A stretch of 64,000 bases of DNA from Runella sp. CRIBMP (lineage in GTDB: Bacteria > Bacteroidota > Bacteroidia > Cytophagales > Spirosomataceae), in NCBI RefSeq assembly GCF_009905605.1, contig NZ_JAAAKZ010000001.1:868001-932000 (forward strand), read 5' to 3'. Within the stretch, counting starts at the first letter, position 1. Each line of letters begins with the position of its first letter. The notes beneath the pieces were generated by a model that worked only from the letters and a program-made list of their open reading frames with translations, was not told the DNA's origin and made no database searches. Positions 26,213 to 35,500 of this stretch are shown in pieces. The translations under genes and the position numbers were made by a program.

Positions 26213-26298
26213 GGAACAATAAGCTAAATATTTGAAACAATAGACTAAGTTTTCAGAACATCGTACCAACGACTTTTGTTGGGGCGGTTATACTTTTG
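26213..26298 (+). promoter_or_regulatory. Boxed promoter A: three tandem 21-bp boxes before an exact TAnnTTTG element
   Basis: Boxes start at 26213 (GGAACAATAAGCTAA), 26234 (GAAACAATAGACTAAGT) and 26255 (AGAACATCGTACCAACG, degenerate), spaced exactly 21 bp. The last box starts 36 bp before an exact TACTTTTG -7 element (26291-26298). No TTG stands at the consensus -33 position, which the last box covers. The ABC exporter begins 62 bp after the element. This is the most degenerate of four equivalent promoters in the window; binding by an AraC-type factor encoded next door is an inference. Confidence 0.85.
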
Positions 26299-26359
26299 GT
26301 TTATCATTTATTAATGATAAACAAGGGTCTAACCGTAATTATTTAAGATTGTTCTGCGT

Positions 26360-28552
26360 ATGGAAACTCAACATTTTTCGTCTGTATCGGCTTTTGTACG
26401 TCAAAAAGACCACAATGATTCCGCGCTAAAATGCCTAGGAAGCGTAGCGCAACACCATGGAAAAATACTCTCGTTAAGTACCCTCCGGGCTAAAAAAAGC
26501 CATGGTTTCGGTAGCTTGAGAGACCTTGCCGAAACCGCCGAGTCCATGGGTTTCAGAGCCCGTTGCATCAGTATTTCTTTTTCATCCCTCAAACGTGAAA
26601 TTCCGCTGCCCTGCATTATAAAATGGGATAATCACGGGTTTGTGGTAGTTTCCAACATCGTTCAGAATCAGGTTTCCATCTGTACCGACAAAACTCCGTT
26701 GACGGTGTCGGCCGATGAATTTTGTAAGCATTGGCTACCAGCGGGTGCAGAAGAAGGAACCGTATTGTTGCTCGATCCCACGCCCGCGTTTTTTCAGGAT
26801 GCCGAAGCACCCACCGACGCCCAGCCACAGGGATTACGTTCGTTGACGGCCTATTTAAAAAAATACCCCAAATTGATGTGGCAGTTGTGGTTGGGCATGA
26901 TTGTCGGGACTATTCTCAAACTCATTTTTCCTTTTCTTACCCAGTCCATTGTGGACGTGGGGGTGATGAATCATAACCTAAACTTTATCTACATTTTTCT
27001 GGCGGGGCAATTGATGCTGATGGTGGGGCGTAATTCGCTCGAAGCCATTCGGGGTTGGCTCTTGCTTTACGTCAGTACCCGCGTCGGGGTGTCGTTATTG
27101 ACCGATTTTATTGCCAAAATCATGCGTTTGCCCATCAGTTATTTCAACGAGAAAGCGGTGGGGGAGGTGATGCAGCGCATCGAAGACCAAAAACGCATCG
27201 AAACGTTTCTTTCAACGCACCTGATTGCCATCTTGTTTTCGCTACTGAATCTGGTCATTTACACCCTTATTTTTGCCCTCTACGACTTGACCATCTTCGG
27301 TATTTTTCTGGGAGCTACGCTGCTCTATATCAGTTGGATTTCGATTTTTATGAAAAAACGCCGCGAGCATGATTTCAAGCGGGCAAAAATGGCCGAACAA
27401 GAACAAAATAAACTGGTTCAACTCGTTCAGGGAATGCCCGACATTAAGTTGGCCAATGCCGAAATGCTCAAACGCTGGGATTGGGAACAGATTCGGGCCA
27501 AGCTTTTTCGGCAAAATATCAAACTCCTTAAGCTCTCGCAGGTTCAGCAAATCGGCGGCTTGCTCATCAACGAAACCAAGGTGTTGATTATCACGTTTTT
27601 GTCGGCCAAGGCCGTTCTTGACGGCGACCTTTCGCTGGGAGCCATGCTCGCCGTACAGCAAATGCTAGGTCAAACCAACGGCCCTACCGAACAGCTTTTT
27701 GCCTATCTTCAGCAGATTCAGGATGCCCGCATCAGCACAGAGCGCATCAACGCGGTGCATCAAATGCCCGAAGAAGAAGGCGATGATTTTACAAAAGTGA
27801 CGCAGTTGTCGGAGAAACAACCCTTGGTTTTGCGGAATGTAAATTTCCACTACCCAAATGCCCAAAACAGTACTCTCCGCGATATTCGGCTCTACATTCC
27901 TGCGGGCAAAACAACCGCCATTGTGGGCTCAAGTGGCAGCGGCAAAACCACCCTTCTCAAATTGTTGATGAAACATTACGCTCCCACTTCTGGGGAATTG
28001 TCGCTCGGAAAACTCAGTCTCAACAACATCTCAACGCGGGCTTGGCGCAGCGAATGCGGAGTGGTGATGTCGGACGGGGTGATATTTTCGGATTCGATTC
28101 TGAACAACATCGCCCTTGGCGATAACGACCCTGACATGGAACGGCTGCACAATGCCGCTCGGGTGGCTAATATTCACGAGTGGATTGAGTCCACGCCGCT
28201 GGGTTATCACACCATCATCGGCAGTGAGCACGGCAGCATCAGCCAAGGACAGAAGCAACGTATACTCATTGCCCGTGCAGTTTACAAAGACCCTGAATTC
28301 CTGTTTTTTGACGAAGGTACCAGCGCTTTGGACGTTCAGAATCAACAAATAATCATGAAAAATCTGGACGAATTTTTCAGCGGTCGCACCGTAGTAGTAG
28401 TGGCACACCGCCTCAGCACGATTCGTAATGCCGATCAAATTGTGGTCATTGAAGAAGGACAAATCAGGGAAAAAGGCACCCATGAAGAGCTACTTGCCTT
28501 GGAAGGGCGCTATTATGAACTGCTCACCACACAGCTAGAAGCCGCCGCCTAG
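26360..28552 (+). CDS. Bacteriocin-type ABC exporter with degenerate C39-like peptidase domain
   Basis: A 730-residue ABC half-transporter of the SunT/LagD type: N-terminal C39-like domain (about 1-140), six membrane helices (about 165-430), and an ATPase domain (about 480-730) with Walker A GSSGSGKTT, signature SQGQKQR, and a Walker B/D-loop region FLFFDEGTSALD (the usual DEAT is DEGT). In the C39 domain the catalytic Cys of the motif DCGxACL is replaced by Ser21 and the Gly by Ala22 (RQKDHNDSALKCL), whereas His92 and a candidate Asp110 remain. Such domains (as in HlyB) bind but do not cleave the substrate. The HlyD partner follows 142 bp downstream. No precursor peptide was found in the immediate vicinity. 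Confidence 0.93.
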   Translation: METQHFSSVSAFVRQKDHNDSALKCLGSVAQHHGKILSLSTLRAKKSHGFGSLRDLAETAESMGFRARCISISFSSLKREIPLPCIIKWDNHGFVVVSNIVQNQVSICTDKTPLTVSADEFCKHWLPAGAEEGTVLLLDPTPAFFQDAEAPTDAQPQGLRSLTAYLKKYPKLMWQLWLGMIVGTILKLIFPFLTQSIVDVGVMNHNLNFIYIFLAGQLMLMVGRNSLEAIRGWLLLYVSTRVGVSLLTDFIAKIMRLPISYFNEKAVGEVMQRIEDQKRIETFLSTHLIAILFSLLNLVIYTLIFALYDLTIFGIFLGATLLYISWISIFMKKRREHDFKRAKMAEQEQNKLVQLVQGMPDIKLANAEMLKRWDWEQIRAKLFRQNIKLLKLSQVQQIGGLLINETKVLIITFLSAKAVLDGDLSLGAMLAVQQMLGQTNGPTEQLFAYLQQIQDARISTERINAVHQMPEEEGDDFTKVTQLSEKQPLVLRNVNFHYPNAQNSTLRDIRLYIPAGKTTAIVGSSGSGKTTLLKLLMKHYAPTSGELSLGKLSLNNISTRAWRSECGVVMSDGVIFSDSILNNIALGDNDPDMERLHNAARVANIHEWIESTPLGYHTIIGSEHGSISQGQKQRILIARAVYKDPEFLFFDEGTSALDVQNQQIIMKNLDEFFSGRTVVVVAHRLSTIRNADQIVVIEEGQIREKGTHEELLALEGRYYELLTTQLEAAA

Positions 28553-28563
28553 TAGGGGCAGGG

Positions 28564-28635
28564 CTTGCCTCTGCCCGCATTAGCATTCTTTTCTCTGCCC
28601 GCAGTAGAGTTCTTGCCTCTGCCCAAAGTAGAGTA
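28564..28635 (+). repeat. Three tandem 24-bp imperfect repeats between the ABC exporter and HlyD genes
   Basis: The repeats run 28564-28587, 28588-28611 and 28612-28635; each contains CTCTGCCC flanked by CTTGC/CTTTT and a TAG motif. Just before them GGGCAG (28556-28561) and CTGCCC (28571-28576) make a 6-bp hairpin. The array fills most of the spacer between two genes of one transport system; it may be a structured mRNA spacer or a variable repeat. Confidence 0.8.
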
Positions 28636-28694
28636 ACCCTCAAAACAATTCAATCGTCGATTTTATTCAATCCAGTATATAACTTAAACGTAAC

Positions 28695-29975
28695 ATGAAA
28701 AGGTACTCAAATAATCAGTTAGGAGAAGAAATGCTCAGTATTTTGAGCGAAACACCCAGTTGGGTGATTCGTACGGGAGCGGGGGTGATGTCGGGAATTG
28801 TGCTGTTGTTTTTTGTGGGTACGTGGGTTATTAAATACCCCGAAGTGTTGAAAGGAAACGCTATCGTCACCACGCAAGTGCCGCCCATTCGGGTGGTAGC
28901 GCCCATGGGTGGGCGCATGGTACGGCTGTTGGCCAAGGATGAAATGATGGTAAAAAAAGGAGATGTTTTGGCCGAAACGGAAAATACAACGCGGCTAGAA
29001 AATATCCCTACCATGCAGCAATTACTCAGCGATGCGCAGGCTTTTTTACAAAATCCCCAACGTGAAATAGTTTTTCCAAGCAACAACTTTACCTGGGGAG
29101 ATTTACAGGAAGATTTTAACGCACTTCGCCAAAATTACCGAGATTTCAAACGCATTCAGTCAGATACTTACCAAGCAGCGCAGGGGCAAACGATGCAACA
29201 ACAAGCGGAGCAGCTTCGTGCATTGGCAGCCATCAACGAGCGTCAGAAAATGCTCAATGAAGAGGAGTTTGCCAATGAAAAAGAGCATTTTCTCAGCGAC
29301 GAAAAGCTGTTTAACGAAGGGATTTACAGTAAATTTGAATACATCGCGAGCAAGAATAAGCATTTAAAAAAACAACGTGAGCGTGAAGAATTCCTTAAAA
29401 ATACGTTTGAAAATAATTTAAAAATCAACGAATTGGAAGCAGAATTGCGGGTGTTTGAGCAAACGTTTTTGGAAAGAAAACGTCTTTATCTCGACAACAT
29501 CGAACGCAGCGTTCATAACATTGAAAACAGCCTGCGTAATTGGCAACAAAACTACCTCATTACGGCTCCAGCCGATGGTAAGTTGGTATTTTTGAAGAAC
29601 TTAACCGAAAATCAGCACCTCAGTGTTTCGGATACGCTCTTTGCCGTGATGCCAACAAAAGCACAGTTTATTGCCACTATGGATATCCCTGTTCATGGCA
29701 TGGGAAAGGCCGATGTGGGCCAAAAAGTCATCATCAAACTAGACGACTATCCCTATCAAGAATTTGGGATGCTCGAAGGGCGAGTACTGAGCCTGGCTCC
29801 TTCGCTCAATGTGCGCTATTACCGCGTCATGGTGGCGCTACCTAAAGGGCTGAAAAGTACCTACAACCAGACCTTTGTTTGTAAGTCAGAAATGGCGGGT
29901 ACGGCAGAAATCGTAACCGCCGACCTACGCCTGATTGAACGTGCCTTCTACGGTTTTCGGAAGTTATTAATGTAA
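28695..29975 (+). CDS. HlyD-family membrane fusion protein (ABC exporter adaptor)
   Basis: The adaptor that joins an inner membrane ABC exporter to an outer membrane channel. One membrane helix near residues 25-45 (VIRTGAGVMSGIVLLFFVGT) is followed by a lipoyl-like half motif IRVVAPMGGRMVRLLAKDEM, a long coiled coil from about residue 110 to 280, the return half NYLITAPADGKLVFLKNLTEN near 290, and a beta-barrel domain. Length 426 residues, normal. It is the partner of the C39-type ABC protein. No TolC-like outer membrane factor is encoded nearby, so one from elsewhere must serve. Followed 179 bp later by the second AraC-TolB-TPR gene without an obvious terminator. Confidence 0.92.
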   Translation: MKRYSNNQLGEEMLSILSETPSWVIRTGAGVMSGIVLLFFVGTWVIKYPEVLKGNAIVTTQVPPIRVVAPMGGRMVRLLAKDEMMVKKGDVLAETENTTRLENIPTMQQLLSDAQAFLQNPQREIVFPSNNFTWGDLQEDFNALRQNYRDFKRIQSDTYQAAQGQTMQQQAEQLRALAAINERQKMLNEEEFANEKEHFLSDEKLFNEGIYSKFEYIASKNKHLKKQREREEFLKNTFENNLKINELEAELRVFEQTFLERKRLYLDNIERSVHNIENSLRNWQQNYLITAPADGKLVFLKNLTENQHLSVSDTLFAVMPTKAQFIATMDIPVHGMGKADVGQKVIIKLDDYPYQEFGMLEGRVLSLAPSLNVRYYRVMVALPKGLKSTYNQTFVCKSEMAGTAEIVTADLRLIERAFYGFRKLLM

Positions 29976-30154
29976 GGTATTTTGGGTAGGCGTACCGCGA
30001 CGGTTAGGTAGTTAAGAAATCCAAAATACAGGCCAAGAGAATTGGTCTTCAATCAAGGATATTTATTGTCCAATAAAATATTCTAAAAATATCATTAAAG
30101 GCCTTAACTTTATACCCAAACATGGCCCTAGTATTTGATTCCCAAGTTGGTCGT

Positions 30155-32065
30155 ATGAGTGTACCCGAAAATGTAATCATTGAGAAATTAACCCGAATTG
30201 TTGAGGAAAACCTTGATAATCCTACGTTTTCATTAGATCAGGTCTATAAAGAATTGGGTATCAGCCGGACGCACCTGCACCGGATTATCAAAGACCAAAC
30301 CCAACTCTCGACCACGCTGTACATCCGAAAAATAAGATTGCACAAAGCAAAAGAGCTACTGGCAACGTCCGACTGGCGTATTGCCGAAATTGCGGATTTG
30401 ATCGGAATAGACAGTCCCCAAAATTTCAGTAAATACTTCTTTGAAGAATTTGCGGTTAGCCCGACCGAATTCAGAAAACAAAAAAATATCCCTGTCCCAG
30501 CGAGCAGCACTTTTACGGTGAGCGGGCCCAGTGTTCAGGGCGCTTCGGTGCATCGTTCAGACAAAAGTTATCGGTACGTATGGGGTGGTATCTTTTTGGC
30601 CATATGGTTTGTGATTGGGGTGTATTTTTGGAAAAGTCAGGAAAATTCACGCTCTGCTAATACGTTCGGTGTGGCTAATTACAACGAACTTTTTGATAAC
30701 TCCGTTGCCATTTTACCCTTCAAAAGCGATGCTAACGGCGAATCGCTGGCCGAAGGGGTAATGGAAGAAATCCACGGTTCACTGTCGCTCATTGAAAACC
30801 TCAAAGTAATTGCCCGGCGGTCTTCCAACGAATACAAAGACAGCGGAAAAACGGCTCGGCAGATTGGGGCCGAACTTCAGGTGGCGTATATTTTGCAAGG
30901 ACGCGTCGATGAAAAGAAAAACAAGGCGCAAGTGGCGCTAGAATTGGTTCGTACCCAAGATGGTATCACGGTTTGGACCAAAAACCAGGAAGGGGATTTG
31001 AAGAATTTTTTCAACCTAATGAACGAAGTCGTCAAAGAGCTTGCTTTAGAACTTAACCAAAAGATTACACCCGAATTGGCGAATAAATTAGAGCGGGTTC
31101 CGACAAAAAATGCCGAGGCTTACAATGAGTTTTTGCAAGGACGCTTGCTCATGATTGAGCGTACCCAAGAAAAATTGGCCGCGAGTATCCAGAAGTTTGA
31201 ACGTGCGCTGGCGCTCGACCCCGATTTTGCGGAAGCCTACGCTTACAAAGCGATTGCTAGTCATCTCAGGGGAAATATGGGCTATGCCGATATGGCGACT
31301 AGCGGCAATGCCGCCGAACAAAACGCGCTGAAAGCGATTCAGTTGGATGCGAAAAATGCCACGGCTTACGCCACCTTAGGGAATGTGTACCGGGATCAGT
31401 TTAAGTGGCAGCAAGCCAAGACATCATACACTATTGCCTTGAAATACCGCCCCAACGACGCCCAAACCATTTATTGGTATAGCTTGTTGATGCGCTCGAT
31501 GGGCCACCCAGAGGAGGCCCTCCAATACAGCGCCAAAGCCATGGCCATCGACCCGTTGTACCCCGTTATTTTGGGTGGGCATGTCTTGAATTGTGCCTAC
31601 GCTGGGCGGTACGATTTGGCCGAAAAAAGCATCAAAGATGGACAGTTGATTTTCGATGACTCCTTTGTGTATTACATGGCGAGGGGCTACTATTATTTGA
31701 TTCGGGAGAACTACGCGCAGGCGCTGAAAGAATTCAAAAAAGTGCAGGAGTTGAATCCGAATATGAAATATTTCAGCACGCTCATCTACTATTGCGAAGC
31801 CCGCCAGGGCAATAAAACTTCGTCGGTGTCGTATCTAAAATCGCTGGGAAATCACCCGCAAGATTACCTTTCTAAGTCGATGGTTTACGCAGGCATGGGG
31901 GAGAAAGACAGCAGCATGGTTTACTTACAAAAAGCGGCCGATTTGGGCGTTATTCACTCCGATATTCTGGTAAATCCAACGTTCAAAATTCACCGAAAAG
32001 ACCCCCGTTTTGAGGCCATTCTTCGCAAGTTTGACTTAATGGATTCTAAATCACTGCCTCAATAA
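30155..32065 (+). CDS. Membrane-anchored AraC-TolB-TPR regulator (ToxR/CadC-like topology)
   Basis: Paralogue of the 24397 protein: residues 1-110 match it over the AraC DNA-binding domain (first HTH SLDQVYKELGISRTHLHR, second IAEIADLIGIDSPQNFSKYF), which aligns residue for residue and fixes the start at the ATG 30155; the upstream ATG at 30122 adds eleven residues with no counterpart. Unlike the paralogue it has a membrane helix at about 141-159 (YVWGGIFLAIWFVIGVYFWK). The TolB-like domain (SVAILPFKSDANGESLAEGV) and TPRs follow, so they would lie in the periplasm and the DNA-binding part in the cytoplasm, as in CadC or ToxR. It sits between HlyD and the second boxed promoter and is a candidate activator of the boxed promoters. 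The signal is unknown. Confidence 0.87.
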   Translation: MSVPENVIIEKLTRIVEENLDNPTFSLDQVYKELGISRTHLHRIIKDQTQLSTTLYIRKIRLHKAKELLATSDWRIAEIADLIGIDSPQNFSKYFFEEFAVSPTEFRKQKNIPVPASSTFTVSGPSVQGASVHRSDKSYRYVWGGIFLAIWFVIGVYFWKSQENSRSANTFGVANYNELFDNSVAILPFKSDANGESLAEGVMEEIHGSLSLIENLKVIARRSSNEYKDSGKTARQIGAELQVAYILQGRVDEKKNKAQVALELVRTQDGITVWTKNQEGDLKNFFNLMNEVVKELALELNQKITPELANKLERVPTKNAEAYNEFLQGRLLMIERTQEKLAASIQKFERALALDPDFAEAYAYKAIASHLRGNMGYADMATSGNAAEQNALKAIQLDAKNATAYATLGNVYRDQFKWQQAKTSYTIALKYRPNDAQTIYWYSLLMRSMGHPEEALQYSAKAMAIDPLYPVILGGHVLNCAYAGRYDLAEKSIKDGQLIFDDSFVYYMARGYYYLIRENYAQALKEFKKVQELNPNMKYFSTLIYYCEARQGNKTSSVSYLKSLGNHPQDYLSKSMVYAGMGEKDSSMVYLQKAADLGVIHSDILVNPTFKIHRKDPRFEAILRKFDLMDSKSLPQ

Positions 32066-32153
32066 GCCAGCAACTGACCGCCAGTTTTTTTATCTCATTA
32101 CCGACTGTTTATTTTCGGTGTAGGGCCCTTTTTTGCGTTTCAAAAAAGGTTTT

Positions 32154-32258
32154 GGAACAATAAACTAAGTTTTTGGAACAATAAACTAAGTCTGGAACGA
32201 TAAACTAATTAATTGCCCAAATAGACAAACAGCTTCAATTTATAGCTCCTTAGCTTTG
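32154..32258 (+). promoter_or_regulatory. Boxed promoter B: four tandem boxes before an exact TAnnTTTG element
   Basis: Boxes start at 32154 (GGAACAATAAACTAAGT), 32175 (same), 32194 (GGAACGATAAACTAATT) and 32215 (GCCCAAATAGACAAACAG, degenerate), with spacings of 21, 19 and 21 bp. The last box starts 36 bp before TAGCTTTG (32251-32258). Two copies are identical over 17 bases. The large secreted protein begins about 305 bp downstream (from the ATG at 32564), leaving a long leader. A fourth box makes this promoter different from the other three. Confidence 0.9.
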
Positions 32259-32308
32259 CCAAAACAATGGCATAACGCCTATTCTCTAAACCCTTAAACC
32301 AAAATTGG

Positions 32309-32371
32309 ATGCAAGCTCTTTGCTGTTTTGGCAGGTGCCCACCTGTGCTTATCACTCCCATGCCTTCTTGA
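32309..32371 (+). CDS. Possible 20-residue Cys-containing leader peptide
   Basis: A short ORF (MQALCCFGRCPPVLITPMPS) starts 50 bp after the -7 element of boxed promoter B. The first genes behind the other boxed promoters start 46-70 bp after their -7 elements, so it sits where a first gene should be. It could be a leader peptide or simply a chance ORF in a 305-bp untranslated leader. The leader also contains CAGGTG-CC-CACCTG and CGAAAG/CTTTCG palindromes. No homologue is recognised. Confidence 0.3.
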   Translation: MQALCCFGRCPPVLITPMPS

Positions 32372-32563
32372 TTCGGTGCTCGAAAGGCCAGCCTTTGGCG
32401 GCTTTCGTGGATGCGTTTTCACGCTTGGGATTTTCCACTTTTTACACGTTTACAATTACACTTTACCCTACTTTTTTTACAAGCGTTTCGTATGAAAAAC
32501 TCTCTATTATTTTCCCAATCCTATCTATTTATGAAGGTCTTTTACCCTACTGTTGTTGATTCA

Positions 32564-35500
32564 ATGAGAAAATTCTTCTCATCAATCACCCTCATGAAAC
32601 ATTTACTCCTGATCCTAACCGTTCTGTGCGTAGGGTTCACTTCCTCGTATGGAACTACCTTCACCGTCAGCAACACCACCAATAGCGGTACAGGTTCATT
32701 GCGCAAAGCCATTGACGATGCCAATGCTGACAACACGGCTACGGCGGCCAATCCGCATATCATCGATGCGACAGGCGTGACAGGCACCATCTCCGTGACC
32801 ATCGACCCCGCCAACAGCCTATTCTTCCTGGTGATCACCAACCACATGACCATCAAAGGCTCGGGAGCCCCAAACCTTACCATCAGTGGCAATGGTACTA
32901 ACCGCATCTTTTGGATTCAAAACGGCACCATTACCCTCCAAGACCTCACGCTCGCCAACGGCTACGCCAAAGGTGGCAATGGTAATAGCGGTGGTATGGG
33001 TGCTGGCGGCGCCATTTTTATTCATGAAGGTAAACAGGACCCAACTACTGCTACCGGTGTGCTGAGCGGCAGTATAGACCTGCGCCTGCTCAATGTGACG
33101 CTCAAAAGTAATCAGGCAATCGGCGGCAACGGTAGTAATTTTACCTACGGCAGTGTCAGGGGGGGCGGTGGTCTCGGCGGCGGCGGCGTTAATGGCACCG
33201 GCGGTGGCGGCGTATTGGGCAATGGGTCCATAGTTGGAGGAAGTGTAACGAGTGCTGGAGTAATGCCAGGTACCAACGGCGGAATTGTAATCTTCGGCGG
33301 CGGCGGCGGGAGCGGGAGCAGTGGCGGCTTCGGCAGCAGTGGCGGCTTCGGCGGCGGCGGCGGTAATGGCAGCGGCGATGGCGGCTTCGGCGGCGGCGGT
33401 GGCTCAGGTAGCCCAAACTTGGGCGTACAGGGCGATGGCGGCTTCGGCGGCGGCGGCGGCCTATACGGCTATGACGGCAATGGAGGCGATGGCGGTTTTG
33501 GCGGTGGCGGCGGCGGCAGCAGTGGCGGCTTCGGCAGCAGTGGCGGCTTCGGCGGCGGCGGCGGTAATAACAGCGGCTATGGCGGTGGCGGCGCTGGCTT
33601 TGGGGGCGCTATTTTTGTCACCAGCGGTAAGCTCACTTTACAAGGGGTCACTTTTGATGGCAATACTGCTATCGGTGGTACGGGCTACAACAACGGCAAG
33701 GGCTACGGCGGTGCGCTTTTCATTTTTGATAAAGCGGACAATGGCGGCACAGTCGCTCCGGGTACCACCAATGACCCGCAAGTAGTTGGCTGCAATGTGA
33801 CGTTTACCAGCAACAGCGCTTCGGATGACCCGAATAGTGCGACCAACAATGACAACCTGTATGGGGCAATTGCATCTGCATCTATAACCATCAATGCCCC
33901 TACCGTCACGCAACCCACCTGTACCACCCCTACGGGAACCATCGTTGTCAACGCCACGGGTAGCGGCACGTTGGAGTACAGCATCAACAATGGCAGCAAT
34001 TGGCAAAGCAGCAATACCTACGGTGGCCTTGCCGCTGGCAATTACAACATCAAAGTACGCTTGCAAGCCAGCCCCACTTGTGAGGCTACCTACGCCAGCA
34101 ACCCCATGGTACTCACTTCGCCGTTTATCGCCTCCACCACTACCGACACTTGGACGGGCTGCGTCTCTACGAACTGGGCCACTCCAGGCAACTGGGCAGA
34201 TGGCAGCGTACCTACGGCAGTAGACGATGTAGTGCTACCCAATACGATCAACAAACCCAGCATTGTGGGTGGGACTGCGGCAGTAGCTAAAACCATTGAA
34301 GTACAAACTGGAACTACCCTCACCATTGCCGCCATGGCCAGCCTGACGGTGAATGGCTCGAAGACCATTTCGGGAAACACCGTCGCTTTCTTTAACGGCG
34401 GTACAGTGACCAATAGCGGACAGGTGGCGATTGGGAGTTCGGCTATGGCAGATGTAGGCAAATACGGAATTCGTAACGAAGGCACATTCAACAACAGCAC
34501 TGGGGGCAACATTCAAATCGACCGCTGGACGGATACAGGTTTATACAATGAGGCTGGGAGCTTTACCAATTCAGGAAACATCATCATTGGGGCATTGGCT
34601 GCTACTGGGAAAGATGGCCTTTTCAACGGGGCAATTTTCAGCAATACTGGTGCGGGGCTTATTCAGATTGACCGCTCATTTTCGGCAGGTATATCCAATT
34701 TATTTTCGGCTACGTTTACCAACTCGGCCAGTATTACGATTGGCTCATTGGCATCGGTAGGCACCTGGGGTCTATTGAACCTAGCTACTTTCAACAACAA
34801 TACGGGCGGGGACATTAAAATTGATAATGCAGGCGATGGAATTGAAAACCGAAATATTTTCAATAACAACACGGGTGGGCAGCTAACCATTAATCGTTCT
34901 ACGGGTTTTGCCTTAGAGAATTTCGGCACCTTAGACAACAGCGGTACGATACGAATAGGCAATATCACATCGGTTGCCAACCGAGGCATTGTGCATCGCA
35001 ACGGCGGTACGTTGAACAACAAAACGGGCGGCTTGATCCAAATTGACCGCACCTCGGCGGTTGAAGCTTTTTTTACCTCTGGGGTAGTGAACAACGAAGC
35101 CACCATCGAGATTGGAAGCAATGCGGCGGTGACAGGACTGGGGCTCTATATTGATTCAGGAACCGGCATATTTAATAACAAAGCAGGCAGTCTCCTGACC
35201 ATTAATCGTTCTACGAAGTGGGGAATGGAGAACAAAGGTACTTTGGATAATAGCGGCACGATACGGGTAGGCAATATCGCCTCTGTTGGTGCTATATGCA
35301 TCGTACATCGCAATGGCGGCACATTTATTAACAAAACAGGCGGTGCTATCTATATGGATCGTACAACGGCGGGTGGGCAAGCCCTCTATTCTTCTGGGTT
35401 ATTCAATAACCAAGGCGCTATCAAAATTGGTAGTAATGCAGATCTCAGCGGGGAAGGTATTAGAATAGACGGGAATACATTTAACAATGAGGCTCTCATC

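Noticed and set aside
26213-26275. CRISPR or integration-site reading of the GGAACAATA boxes
   Set aside because: Copies at four promoters keep a fixed distance to a -7 element, which points to regulation; there are no recombinase genes or target-site duplications.
28564-28635. CRISPR array
   Set aside because: Units are contiguous with no spacers, only 24 bp and imperfect; no cas genes.
32305-32559. 84-residue ORF from a TTG in the leader of the giant gene
   Set aside because: Non-ATG start, no signal or family similarity; overlaps the more plausible short ORF and the giant gene's early region.
33321-33785. Ala-rich plus-strand ORF (154 aa) and several His- or Arg-rich minus-strand ORFs in the same stretch
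   Set aside because: They are frame shadows of the Gly-rich block of the giant protein; composition follows from GGC repeats and there is no start context.
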